Positions 43,396 through 51,634 of a stretch of DNA of 64,000 bases are shown one piece after another. Position numbers and translations under genes: made by a program. The notes beneath the pieces were generated by a model. It was given only the letters and a program-made list of their open reading frames with translations. It was not told the DNA's origin and searched no databases. This stretch comes from Thalassobacillus pellis. Lineage in GTDB: Bacteria > Bacillota > Bacilli > Bacillales > Halobacillaceae. Every line of letters begins with the position of its first letter. Within the stretch, counting starts at the first letter, position 1. The stretch spans positions 543,731 to 607,730 of the forward strand of contig NZ_JAFBDO010000003.1 of the NCBI RefSeq assembly GCF_016908295.1, written 5' to 3'.

Positions 43396-43559
43396 TAGAA
43401 TTCACCTTGTCCTTTATCCAGACGGTGAGAGGATCTCGCCATTCGTTGTTGTGGGCGGGTATTGATTGTCCCATTCGCTCGTTTAGAAGAAAACTCCGCT
43501 TTTGCCCGAGGTTCACCATTCAGTTTCTTTTCAGGAAATCCGACCGTTTTATTACGCAC
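43395..43559 (-). CDS. sspK: Small acid-soluble spore protein K
   Basis: 54 residues, GTG start behind a GGGGG site. [20 protein letters not shown] then [17 protein letters not shown] align with B. subtilis SspK, a minor forespore protein. It sits beside yfhJ as in B. subtilis and shares a two-gene unit with ypzG. Expression from a sigma-G promoter is expected but none was identified with confidence. Confidence 0.85.
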   Translation of the reverse strand: MRNKTVGFPEKKLNGEPRAKAEFSSKRANGTINTRPQQRMARSSHRLDKGQGEF

Positions 43560-43676
43560 GCTTTTCGACCCCCTGTAAAAAATTGCACCTTGTGATGCTT
43601 CCTTAGTTTGTGCAATTTGGGAGTTGCTATGTGATACAATAAAGAAGTAATCTTTGGGAACGGCGAGGTGAGATAT

Positions 43677-43943
43677 ATGGAAGAAATATTCCAGCGTCTG
43701 GCAGAAAAACTTTATCATAAAAATGATTCCCTAACGATAGATGAAGCCAGAACGTGGGTGGAACTGTTATGGGAAGATTTTGAAGTTACCCGTGCCAAAG
43801 CAGGCCATGACTACGAAGGAAAAACGATGACTGAGCGGATTGTTACGCAGTGGATCGACAACTACGGGCCGAGATTGCATGAATTTCTGACAGAAAACCC
43901 TAAATATAAAGCGATGCTTGAAAAGAAAGGCCCTTCCCATTAA
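43677..43943 (+). CDS. yfhJ: WVELL family protein YfhJ
   Basis: 88 residues. The name-giving segment is [35 protein letters not shown] and NYGPRLHEF follow. Function unknown, conserved in Bacillaceae. The ATG lies behind GAGGTGA; a GTG three codons earlier overlaps that site. In B. subtilis csbB-yfhO follow yfhJ; here they are missing and yfhP is the next gene. Confidence 0.9.
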   Translation: MEEIFQRLAEKLYHKNDSLTIDEARTWVELLWEDFEVTRAKAGHDYEGKTMTERIVTQWIDNYGPRLHEFLTENPKYKAMLEKKGPSH

Positions 43944-43959
43944 AAAGAGGCTGCCTCCC

Positions 43960-43989
43960 AAGTGCCCGGCAAACATGCCAGGCACTTTC
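43960..43989. terminator. Convergent terminator between yfhJ and yfhP
   Basis: AAGTGCC and GGCACTT form the stem, followed by TCT; a partial outer AGGCTG/CAGCCT pairing may extend it. Confidence 0.65.
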
Positions 43990-44012
43990 TATTGAGCCAG
44001 CCTTACACCTTT

Positions 44013-45005
44013 TTAGGAATCGATCGGAATGGGGTCAAGCTTCGTTTTTAGCTTTTCTTCGGAAAACACCCATCCTGTATAGGAGTTCATGATATCGAGT
44101 GTAGCATCATCAATTTGAGCTACTGCAACGAAGGGATAGCGCCCGTTTGACCTGTAACGTAAATCGATGAACCTCACTTCGGTATGCTCGTTATAGTACG
44201 TCATTTCCCATCTGTAGACAGGTGAAAAGGAAAGGAAAGCCTTGATATTATGGTCTGTCATTGCCTTTTCCATGATGGGATCATCTTCAGGAATGGTCTG
44301 GCGAGGGAATTCATCCAGGATTGTGATATGACCATTGACTGCCCTGCCGACATAATAGTGGTTTTTCGTAGTGATTGCTATTCTCCAGATGTTCTGTTTT
44401 AGAGTCGGGGATGTTGCAATCAGTTCAACATTTTCAAAATGCTGATGGATGAGCTTGACCATTTCCCGCTTATCGAAGTACCGCTTTACATAATAAAGGG
44501 CAATCACGAAATATATGATCAGCCAGGTAATTCCAGGGTTTGCCCCCAGATTCCAGGCCACAATTCCGACAAGATGCATCAGGAAAATGTATAGGTCAAA
44601 CGTATTGATAAACCCATAGGCGACCCATCGTCTTGTGAAAGGGCGGTATGCCTGTGTTCCATACGCATTGAAAACGTCAACGAAAACATGACATATGACT
44701 GCGAGAAACGTCCACAGCCATAAATGCAGAAAGCTTACATCTGCCGTAAACGCATGAATGATGCCTGCAATGGATAAACCCCAAAATATTACTGCCGGGA
44801 TGGAATGGGTGATTCCTCGATGATGACGTATATAAATTGCGTTATTTTTTAATTTAAGTATCGTATCAAAATCAGGGGCTTGAGATCCGACCATGGTACC
44901 GATTAACACCGCGTTAAACAGTGCAGGGTTGCTTTGGACGACCGGGTCAAGCGTGGCTAGTCCGCCAAGGGCTACACCCATGACGACATGTGTGCCGGTA
45001 TCCAT
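44013..45005 (-). CDS. yfhP: Membrane-bound metal-dependent hydrolase YfhP (DUF457)
   Basis: 330 residues with about five helices in the N-terminal half. The start region is MDTGTHVVMGVALGGLATLDP and the metal-binding core HHRGITHSIPAVIFW and CHVFVDVFNAYG-TQAY is clear. In B. subtilis YfhP is linked to control of an exported nuclease-type gene, but its enzymatic role is unsettled. The ATG follows AAAGGAGGAAC; longer starts lie upstream of that site. Divergent from mutY. Confidence 0.9.
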   Translation of the reverse strand: MDTGTHVVMGVALGGLATLDPVVQSNPALFNAVLIGTMVGSQAPDFDTILKLKNNAIYIRHHRGITHSIPAVIFWGLSIAGIIHAFTADVSFLHLWLWTFLAVICHVFVDVFNAYGTQAYRPFTRRWVAYGFINTFDLYIFLMHLVGIVAWNLGANPGITWLIIYFVIALYYVKRYFDKREMVKLIHQHFENVELIATSPTLKQNIWRIAITTKNHYYVGRAVNGHITILDEFPRQTIPEDDPIMEKAMTDHNIKAFLSFSPVYRWEMTYYNEHTEVRFIDLRYRSNGRYPFVAVAQIDDATLDIMNSYTGWVFSEEKLKTKLDPIPIDS

Positions 45006-45071
45006 CAGAGTTCCTCCTTTGGTTGTATCTGAGTTGCTTTTTACATCATTGTATATTAAAGGGTGATTGGC

Positions 45072-46163
45072 TTGAATAACAACTACGATCAATTAACTGA
45101 TTACTTACAAGGATTTGACCATTTATCCTTTCAGAAGGACTTAATTGAATGGTTTAATATCGAACAGCGAAAATTACCATGGAGAGTAAGTAAGGATCCT
45201 TATCGCGTTTGGGTCTCCGAAATAATGCTTCAGCAGACCAAAGTCGATACGGTTATTCCTTACTTCAACCATTTTATCAACAAATTCCCCACGCCTGAAG
45301 CCCTGGCTGATGCTGACGAGCAGGAAGTATTGAAAGCGTGGGAGGGTCTAGGTTACTATTCCCGTGCTCGCAACCTGCAAAACGCTATTCGTGAAGTTGT
45401 CGAAGTATATGGCGGAGATATACCACACACTCCAAAACAGCTTGGTGATCTGAAAGGGGTTGGTCCTTATACTAAAGGAGCGATCCTCAGTATCGCTTTT
45501 GACCAGCCGGAACCAGCGGTAGATGGGAATGTCATGCGGGTAATGGCCAGAATACTGTTAATCGATGAGGACATAGCTAAACAAAGAACAAGAAAGCTTT
45601 TTGAAGCAATTATACGGGAGATCATTTCAAAAAAGGATCCTTCTTCCTTCAATCAGGGATTGATGGAATTAGGGGCCATTGTTTGTACTCCCAAAAAGCC
45701 TTCATGCTTATTATGTCCTGTTCAAAGCCATTGTAAAGCCTACCAGCAGGGGATGGAAGATGAACTTCCGATCAAGTCAAAATCAAAAAAGCAGAAACGG
45801 ATTCCTTACACCGGGGTATTGGTAACAAACCAAGAAGGAAAAGTACTGATTCAAAAACGGCCGGAAAATGGTCTTCTTGCAAATCTTTGGGAATTTCCGA
45901 TGGCTTTGTTAGAAGAAGCACCAGATACCGGAAGTTTGTCCGAATGGTTCCATCTCAATTATGGCCTGACAATTACAACAAAGCCTTCGATTGATAAAAT
46001 CAGGCATGTTTTTTCCCACCTCATTTGGGAAATAGATGTAGTTCCAGGCGTTGTTGAAGGAAATGTTTCCACCAATTCACGTGCAAAATTTGTTTCACTG
46101 GATGAGTTGGAAAAATACCCATTTCCAGTCTCTCATCAGAAAATAGCCCAACACCTCAGGTGA
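45072..46163 (+). CDS. mutY: A/G-specific adenine glycosylase MutY
   Basis: Removes adenine mispaired with 8-oxoguanine. About 363 residues. KLPWRVSKDPYRVWVSEIMLQQTKV opens the HhH-GPD domain; LKGVGPYTKGAI is the hairpin and VDGNVMRVMAR holds the catalytic Asp. The 4Fe-4S ligands are C-x6-C-x2-C-x5-C (CTPKKPSCLLCPVQSHC). A Nudix-like lesion-sensing domain is at the C terminus. TTG at 45072 lies 8 bases after AAAGGG; a GTG three codons earlier falls inside the site, so either could be annotated. Confidence 0.93.
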   Translation: MNNNYDQLTDYLQGFDHLSFQKDLIEWFNIEQRKLPWRVSKDPYRVWVSEIMLQQTKVDTVIPYFNHFINKFPTPEALADADEQEVLKAWEGLGYYSRARNLQNAIREVVEVYGGDIPHTPKQLGDLKGVGPYTKGAILSIAFDQPEPAVDGNVMRVMARILLIDEDIAKQRTRKLFEAIIREIISKKDPSSFNQGLMELGAIVCTPKKPSCLLCPVQSHCKAYQQGMEDELPIKSKSKKQKRIPYTGVLVTNQEGKVLIQKRPENGLLANLWEFPMALLEEAPDTGSLSEWFHLNYGLTITTKPSIDKIRHVFSHLIWEIDVVPGVVEGNVSTNSRAKFVSLDELEKYPFPVSHQKIAQHLR

Positions 46164-46171
46164 AAAAGAAA

Positions 46172-46363
46172 TTAATCTTCTTTTAATTTCATTCCGCCTC
46201 TGCTGATGATTTCTTCATTGATTTCCCTTAACATTGTGGTCCCTTCCTGATTCAGGTAAGGGGCTATTTGGGATAGGGCATAATGGAAGTAGCTAAGCTC
46301 TTGTTCCTTCCACTGATGTTTACTTAACATGGTGAGTTCTCCCATATCACGGCCATCATACAT
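46172..46363 (-). CDS. yfhS: YfhS family small protein
   Basis: 63 residues, short and soluble. LSKHQWKEQELSYFHYALSQIAPYLNQEG is the core. Function unknown. AAGGAGG lies before the ATG, and its place between mutY and sspE matches B. subtilis. Confidence 0.75.
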   Translation of the reverse strand: MYDGRDMGELTMLSKHQWKEQELSYFHYALSQIAPYLNQEGTTMLREINEEIISRGGMKLKED

Positions 46364-46499
46364 AACAGGTCGCCTCCTTTTTTATTAGTATGAATAGAAG
46401 CCATGATCACTATGCAGTAATTGTATTTTTATGGAAATTTAATTTCTGCGGATAATGATTGTCCAATTGGGTAATCTAATTCTTGCGGAGGTGATAAAG

Positions 46500-46685
46500 A
46501 TGGCTAAACAACAACAAAACCAACAAAACCCAAGCAAAACTAACGCTCAACAAGTAAGACAGCAAAACCAACAAGCTGCACAACGTCAAGGTCAACAACA
46601 GCAGTTTGGTGCGGAATTTGCTTCTGAGACTGATGCTCAAGAAGTTCGTAAACAAAACCAACAGTCTCAAGCTAAAAAGAAATAA
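46500..46685 (+). CDS. sspE: Gamma-type small acid-soluble spore protein
   Basis: 61 residues, rich in Gln, Asn and Lys with no aromatic residue except Phe. It is an amino-acid store degraded on germination rather than a DNA-binding SASP. FGAEFASETDAQEVRKQNQQ contains the GPR cleavage pattern. GCGGAGGTGAT precedes the ATG; an upstream in-frame ATG is beyond the site. Expected to be forespore-specific. Confidence 0.93.
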   Translation: MAKQQQNQQNPSKTNAQQVRQQNQQAAQRQGQQQQFGAEFASETDAQEVRKQNQQSQAKKK

Positions 46686-46739
46686 CTAAGATCCCCCGAA
46701 TCTTTTAAAGATGCTGGCATAAGCAGCTGCTGAACAACG

Positions 46740-46790
46740 TCAAGCCACACATTTCCTGATCAGGAAATGTGTGGCTTGATCTATTTTTGG
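46740..46790. terminator. Perfect 40-base palindrome, probable sspE terminator
   Basis: TCAAGCCACACATTTCCTGA is directly followed by its exact reverse complement with no spacer; TCTATTTTTGG follows. It is unusually perfect for a terminator. Confidence 0.75.
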
Positions 46791-46904
46791 ATACATAACC
46801 CTAATCCCAACGCTTATGTTTTCTTTTAGACAAAGATATCGTTATAATGGATAGAAGATGCCAAGGAACGGAGTTATGAGACGACTTGAAGGAAGGGAGA
46901 TTTT

Positions 46905-47432
46905 ATGTCTGCACCAGAGCCAGGACAATCAATCCAGATACAAAGCTATAAACATAACGGAAAGCTCCATCGCGTTTGGGATAGTACCATGGTGCTGAAA
47001 GGAACGCGGAATGTTGTCATTGGAGCGAATGACCGCACGATTGTGACAGAAAGTGATGGGCGGACATGGATGACCCGTGAGCCAGCGATTTGTTACTTTC
47101 ATTCAAAGCATTGGTTCAATATCATCGGGATGCTTCGCAATGATGGTGTATATTATTATTGTAATATCAGTTCTCCTTTTGTATATGATGAAGAGGGAGT
47201 AAAATATATTGATTATGATCTCGATGTAAAAGTATTTCCTGATATGACCTACAACTTGCTGGATGAGGATGAGTATGAACAGCACAAACAGGAAATGAAC
47301 TATCCTAAGGTGCTCGACCGGATTCTTCATAATAATGTAGATACACTTGTCCGGTGGGTCCGCCAGCGGAAGGGACCATTCTCCCCGGAATTTATTGACC
47401 AGTGGTATGAACGATATTTGACATACAGGTAA
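46905..47432 (+). CDS. ygaC: DUF402 nucleoside di/triphosphate phosphatase-like protein YgaC
   Basis: 175 residues. [25 protein letters not shown] and the core [30 protein letters not shown], with the Asp/Glu-rich DEDEYEQH ligand region, define DUF402. The Staphylococcus homologue (Ntdp) hydrolyses nucleoside di- and triphosphates. Synteny with B. subtilis supports the name. Confidence 0.87.
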   Translation: MSAPEPGQSIQIQSYKHNGKLHRVWDSTMVLKGTRNVVIGANDRTIVTESDGRTWMTREPAICYFHSKHWFNIIGMLRNDGVYYYCNISSPFVYDEEGVKYIDYDLDVKVFPDMTYNLLDEDEYEQHKQEMNYPKVLDRILHNNVDTLVRWVRQRKGPFSPEFIDQWYERYLTYR

Positions 47433-47514
47433 GAAAGGAACCAGCCGCGATCCTGCATACCAGGCGCGGCTTCCTGCTTGCTCCCGGCAAGTTTAACAGA
47501 AGAGGTGAAACAAT

Positions 47515-49284
47515 ATGAGCAGTATAAAAAGATATATGACATTCGTTCGGCCATACAAAAAGAAAATCTTTTTTACGATTTTGATCGGAGTCATTAAATT
47601 TTCCATACCTTTATTAATGCCGCTGATCATCAAATATGTCATTGATGAAATCATCGGTGGCGATATGTCCCAATCGGAGCAAATCAATCAATTATTGTGG
47701 CTGATGGGAGGGGCTTTCCTGGTCTTTTTCATTCTGCGTCCTCCCGTTGAATATCTCCGACAGTATTATGCTCAGTGGATCGGAAGTAAAATTTTGTACG
47801 ATATCCGTGATAAACTTTTTGATCATATTCAGAAATTGAGCCTGCGTTTTTATTCACAGACAAAAACAGGTGAAATCATCTCCAGGGTTATTCATGATGT
47901 CGAACAGACAAAGACATTTGTCATCACGGGCTTAATGAACATTTGGCTTGATATGTTTACCATCGTAATTGCGATTATCATTATGCTTAATATGGACATT
48001 TGGCTTACGTTAGTAGCCATTTCTTTATTCCCGCTATATGGCTTGGCGATCAAATTCTTTTATGTGAAACTGCGGCGATTGACACGGGACCGTTCACAAG
48101 CATTAGCGCAAGTACAGGGCCATTTGCACGAACGTGTACAGGGAATGCCTGTCATACGGAGCTTTGTCTTGGAGGATTATGAACAGGGACAGTTTGATAC
48201 CCAGAACACCAACTTTCTTGATAAGGCTATCAAGCATACGAACTGGAATGCGTACACCTATTCCGTTACAAATACGATTACTGATCTTGCACCGTTACTC
48301 GTAATTACGTTTGCTGGTTATCAGGTAATTACCGGTAATTTGACAGTCGGTACGATGGTGGCTTTTGTCGGTTATATGGATCGTGTCTACAATCCATTAC
48401 GAAGGCTCGTGAACTCTTCCACCGTGTTGACACAATCAATAGCGTCGATGGACAGGGTTTTCGAATTCATGGACGAGAAATACGATATTGCTGACAAAGA
48501 AAATGCCAAACCGCTTAAACAGGTTTCGGGGAATGTTACCTTTGATAAGGTTACCTTCCGCTATGGGCCTGAAGAGCCAGTGGTATTGAAGGACCTGTCT
48601 CTGGATGTAAAACAAGGGGAAACAATTGCTTTTGTAGGGATGAGTGGAGGAGGAAAATCTACTCTAATCAGCCTGATTCCCCGTTTTTACGATGTGGAGT
48701 CTGGACGGATCCTCGTAGATGGAGAAGATATCCGGGATGTACAAGCGCGCACCCTCAGGGATAAAATCGGAATGGTACTCCAGGATAATATTCTGTTCAG
48801 TGAATCCATTGCTATGAATATTAAAATGGGTAACCCAGATGCGTCAGAAGAGGAAATGATCGAGGCAGCAAAAGCGGCCAACGCCCATGACTTCATCATG
48901 GAACTGCCTAACGGTTATGATACGCTGGTCGGCGAGCGGGGAGTGAAACTTTCCGGCGGACAGAAGCAACGTGTAGCTATCGCACGTGTTTTCCTTAAAA
49001 ATCCGCCCCTGCTCATATTAGATGAAGCTACATCGGCCCTTGATTTAGAAAGTGAACATTTGATCCAGGAAGCATTAGAAAAATTAGCATCTGACCGGAC
49101 AACTTTCATTGTTGCCCACAGACTGTCTACCATCACCCATGCCGACCGGATCGTTTTAATTGAGAATGGAGAAATCAAGGAATCTGGCTCCCATGAAGAA
49201 TTAATGGGTCTCCGTGGCGGTTATTATAATCTCTACCAGGTTCAGGAATTGGATGAGACAAAAACAGAATACTTGGGAACATAA
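47515..49284 (+). CDS. ygaD: Multidrug-type ABC exporter, fused permease and ATPase (YgaD)
   Basis: 589 residues: six membrane helices to about residue 320, then the nucleotide-binding domain with Walker A GMSGGGKST, signature LSGGQKQRVAIAR, Walker B LLILDEATSALD and the VAHRLST switch. MsbA/Sav1866-like half transporter that would work as a homodimer. Substrate unknown. AGAGGTGAAAC precedes the ATG. Confidence 0.93.
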   Translation: MSSIKRYMTFVRPYKKKIFFTILIGVIKFSIPLLMPLIIKYVIDEIIGGDMSQSEQINQLLWLMGGAFLVFFILRPPVEYLRQYYAQWIGSKILYDIRDKLFDHIQKLSLRFYSQTKTGEIISRVIHDVEQTKTFVITGLMNIWLDMFTIVIAIIIMLNMDIWLTLVAISLFPLYGLAIKFFYVKLRRLTRDRSQALAQVQGHLHERVQGMPVIRSFVLEDYEQGQFDTQNTNFLDKAIKHTNWNAYTYSVTNTITDLAPLLVITFAGYQVITGNLTVGTMVAFVGYMDRVYNPLRRLVNSSTVLTQSIASMDRVFEFMDEKYDIADKENAKPLKQVSGNVTFDKVTFRYGPEEPVVLKDLSLDVKQGETIAFVGMSGGGKSTLISLIPRFYDVESGRILVDGEDIRDVQARTLRDKIGMVLQDNILFSESIAMNIKMGNPDASEEEMIEAAKAANAHDFIMELPNGYDTLVGERGVKLSGGQKQRVAIARVFLKNPPLLILDEATSALDLESEHLIQEALEKLASDRTTFIVAHRLSTITHADRIVLIENGEIKESGSHEELMGLRGGYYNLYQVQELDETKTEYLGT

Positions 49285-49303
49285 AGGGAGGAATTCCTCT
49301 CTG

Positions 49304-49334
49304 GCTGCCGGGAAACTCCCTGGCAGCTTTTTTT
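49304..49334 (+). terminator. Terminator after ygaD
   Basis: GCTGCCGGG pairs with CCCTGGCAGC (one bulge), followed by seven T. Confidence 0.88.
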
Positions 49335-49450
49335 ATGCCCATTTAGGTAAGAAAGAAAGCTTTTACCCTCATACGGTATTGTGAATGTTTCGCTATGAAT
49401 GCTTAAGGTAACTATTTCAAAAAAACTTCAAAAGAGGAAAGGAAGAGCAT

Positions 49451-49939
49451 ATGAAAGTAATAGTAGTGTCCGACACCCATATGCCTAAAAAGGGAAAAAA
49501 ATTTCCGAACCGTTTTATCTCAGAGCTCGCCAATGCAGACCTGATCATTCATGCAGGTGACTGGCAGACAATAGAAGTTTACGAAGAATTATCGCGGTAC
49601 GGTAAAGTGGCCGGAGTTTACGGTAATGTAGACAATCAGGATATTATCGTTGTTACAGAAGAAAAAAAACTTATTGAATTGGAAGGCTTTACTATCGGTG
49701 TGGTCCATGGTCATGGGGAAAAGAAGACGACGGAAAAGCGAGCTTTGGATGCTTTTACAGAAGAAGAGGTGGATTGCATCATATTCGGGCATTCCCATAT
49801 ACCGTTACTCCGTTATTTTAAAAAGACCCTTTTGTTCAATCCAGGTTCTCTGACAGATAAGCGGAAACTGCCTTATTTTTCTTTTGGAATCCTCTATATC
49901 GAAAAAGACATAAGGGCTGAACATGTGTTTTTTCAATGA
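49451..49939 (+). CDS. YfcE/MJ0936-type metallophosphoesterase
   Basis: 162 residues. Metal ligands are in VVSDTHMPKKG, IIHAGDW, GNVD, VVHGHGE and FGHSHIP, the complete calcineurin-like set. FNPGSLTDKR is typical of this branch. Small phosphodiesterase of unknown natural substrate. GAGGAAAGGAAG precedes the ATG. Confidence 0.9.
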   Translation: MKVIVVSDTHMPKKGKKFPNRFISELANADLIIHAGDWQTIEVYEELSRYGKVAGVYGNVDNQDIIVVTEEKKLIELEGFTIGVVHGHGEKKTTEKRALDAFTEEEVDCIIFGHSHIPLLRYFKKTLLFNPGSLTDKRKLPYFSFGILYIEKDIRAEHVFFQ

Positions 49940-50027
49940 TAGGAATAAACTATAGCCAAAATAAGGAAAGTTTTTGTGAACTTTTTGTGTCAATTATTCG
50001 AACGATTTGTTACAATAATAAAAAAGA

Positions 50028-50041
50028 AGCGCTTACAAGAA
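50028..50041 (+). promoter_or_regulatory. cre-like sequence upstream of a small membrane protein gene
   Basis: AAGAAGCGCTTACA keeps the AAGCGCTTNCA core of CcpA sites and lies just downstream of a TACAAT -10-like hexamer at 50011. Weak at the 5' end. Confidence 0.4.
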
Positions 50042-50063
50042 AAAGCATCTTAAAAGGAGTGAA

Positions 50064-50345
50064 GTGCATCCCATGGGTATCATCATCATGTTTATGTTAT
50101 TGGCAACTGTGACCCCATTCATCTTTTTGTATCTGAAACGAACAGTGCTGGCCGTAGTGCAGTCGATTCTGCTGGTAGGTATGTGGGTATATTTCTTTGA
50201 GGTTGCATTTGCAACTGCTCCGGCAGCTTTCACAGTAACCTGGACAATGTTTTATTTATGTCTGATAGTAGCGGAAGTAGCCTGGGTGATGTTCATCATC
50301 AGTCTTGTTAAACACCCTGCGGAATTTAATAAGAGTTTTCAATAA
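50064..50345 (+). CDS. Small membrane protein, three helices
   Basis: About 90 residues with three hydrophobic helices and almost no loops. No family was recognised. AAAAGGAG is 4 bases from a GTG at 50064 and 13 from an ATG at 50073, so the start is uncertain by three codons. It converges on the quinol oxidase operon and shares its terminator, but nothing proves a link to respiration. Confidence 0.6.
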   Translation: MHPMGIIIMFMLLATVTPFIFLYLKRTVLAVVQSILLVGMWVYFFEVAFATAPAAFTVTWTMFYLCLIVAEVAWVMFIISLVKHPAEFNKSFQ

Positions 50346-50352
50346 TATAAAT

Positions 50353-50388
50353 AATCAGCCCTTTTCCAAATTAGGAAAAGGGCTGATT
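50353..50388. terminator. Shared convergent terminator at the end of the qox operon
   Basis: AATCAGCCCTTTTCC and GGAAAAGGGCTGATT form a perfect 15-bp stem with six-base loop. Confidence 0.9.
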
Positions 50389-50390
50389 TA

Positions 50391-50618
50391 CTATTTTGAT
50401 TGCTTAGATTGTAGAAAGAACAATTGCAGGATAGCCTGTGAAAAAGAGAAAATCGCTATGATAACCAGTAGTGGTTTAGGAGAATAGCCTGAATGGAATG
50501 TACCCCAAACAGATAAAGCTGTCAATATGATACATAGGGTGAAACCAAGGACATGCTTCCATGGTAAATGGCCTTCTCCCCTGTAAAATTCCGTTCTTAC
50601 GTGGTTATTTTCATCCAT
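50391..50618 (-). CDS. Mini subunit-IV-like protein of the quinol oxidase operon
   Basis: 75 residues with two membrane helices. HLPWKHVLGFTLCIILTALSVW aligns well with PVQHIIGFVLSIVLTLLAAW of QoxD, and the second helix ends AILQLFFLQ against AGIQLFMFM. It therefore looks like a shortened duplicate of QoxD. It is the last gene of the operon, 43 bases after qoxD, with GGTGAT before the ATG. It may be a fifth small subunit or an assembly factor. Confidence 0.65.
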   Translation of the reverse strand: MDENNHVRTEFYRGEGHLPWKHVLGFTLCIILTALSVWGTFHSGYSPKPLLVIIAIFSFSQAILQLFFLQSKQSK

Positions 50619-50661
50619 ATTATATCACCATCCTGCATTATAATGATTCTTTAGATTTGAA

Positions 50662-51027
50662 TCAGTGGCCGCCGTGCTGTTGTTCTTCTTCCTGGTGTGT
50701 GCCCATATCATCTTTGCCAGGGTGATGATCGAATCCCCAAGACATGGTGAACAAGGAACCGGCCACAATAATTGCTGCCAGTACAAAGCCGTGGAACATC
50801 ATATTCCATGGAACATGACCATTTCGGCTTTCCGATTCGGTCATATGCATGAACATGAACAACTGGATTCCTGCCTGGATGACTGCCAGGGTCAATATAC
50901 CGGCGATAATCCATTTGACTGGCAGGTTGGACCCCAGCGCAGCCCATGCAGCTAGCAGCGTTAAAACAATCGATAACACAAAACCAATAATATGCTGTAC
51001 AGGGATACTTTTAGAGTGTTCTGCCAT
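50662..51027 (-). CDS. qoxD: aa3 quinol oxidase subunit IV
   Basis: 121 residues, three membrane helices with a His-rich C-terminal tail (EEEQQHGGH). QHIIGFVLSIVLT and QAGIQLFMFMHMTE are typical of subunit IV. Start follows the qoxC stop with no gap (TAAATG). Confidence 0.92.
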   Translation of the reverse strand: MAEHSKSIPVQHIIGFVLSIVLTLLAAWAALGSNLPVKWIIAGILTLAVIQAGIQLFMFMHMTESESRNGHVPWNMMFHGFVLAAIIVAGSLFTMSWGFDHHPGKDDMGTHQEEEQQHGGH

Positions 51028-51633
51028 TTAAACCACCATCCCTATCAAATAAACACTTGTGAAGATAAAGATCCAGACGACATCAAGAAAGTGCCAGTAC
51101 AGACTGATGATGAACATTTTCCTGCTTGTTACTGGAGTCAGTCCACGTTTCGCTATCTGAATGAGCAGGAGTACTGCCCAGCCGATTCCGAGGGTAACGT
51201 GCAAGCCGTGAGTTCCGGTCAGTGTAAAGAATGCTGACCAGAATGCGCTTGACTGCATAGTAGCTCCCTCGTGGACATAATGCACGAATTCATATATTTC
51301 AAAACCGAGGAACCCTGCACCAAGTGCCAGTGTAATGACCATCCAGATGATTAAGGCTTTTACAGAACCTTTCCTCATTTGGTGTACGGCGATTCCGCAG
51401 GTGAAACTGCTTGTTAACAATAGGAAGGTCATAACCAGTACGATTCCCGGCTCAAACAGATGCCCTGGAGTTGGAGCGTCTACAGTACGACCAAACAGAA
51501 CCGCATAGGTTGCAAATAAGGTGGAGAACAACACGATTTCGGCTGCCAGGAAAATCCAAAACCCCATGATGCTCATTTGGCCTTCCTGGGTACGATATTC
51601 TAATGGGCCAGTTTTTAATTCATGTGCACTCAT
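51028..51633 (-). CDS. qoxC: aa3 quinol oxidase subunit III
   Basis: 201 residues with five membrane helices of the heme-copper oxidase subunit III family: GFWIFLAAEIVLFSTLFATY, WSAFFTLTGTHGLHVTLGI and LYWHFLDVVWIFIF. The ATG at 51633 follows AAGGGGG; a longer frame runs into qoxB without a site. Confidence 0.94.
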   Translation of the reverse strand: MSAHELKTGPLEYRTQEGQMSIMGFWIFLAAEIVLFSTLFATYAVLFGRTVDAPTPGHLFEPGIVLVMTFLLLTSSFTCGIAVHQMRKGSVKALIIWMVITLALGAGFLGFEIYEFVHYVHEGATMQSSAFWSAFFTLTGTHGLHVTLGIGWAVLLLIQIAKRGLTPVTSRKMFIISLYWHFLDVVWIFIFTSVYLIGMVV

Positions 51634-51634
51634 G

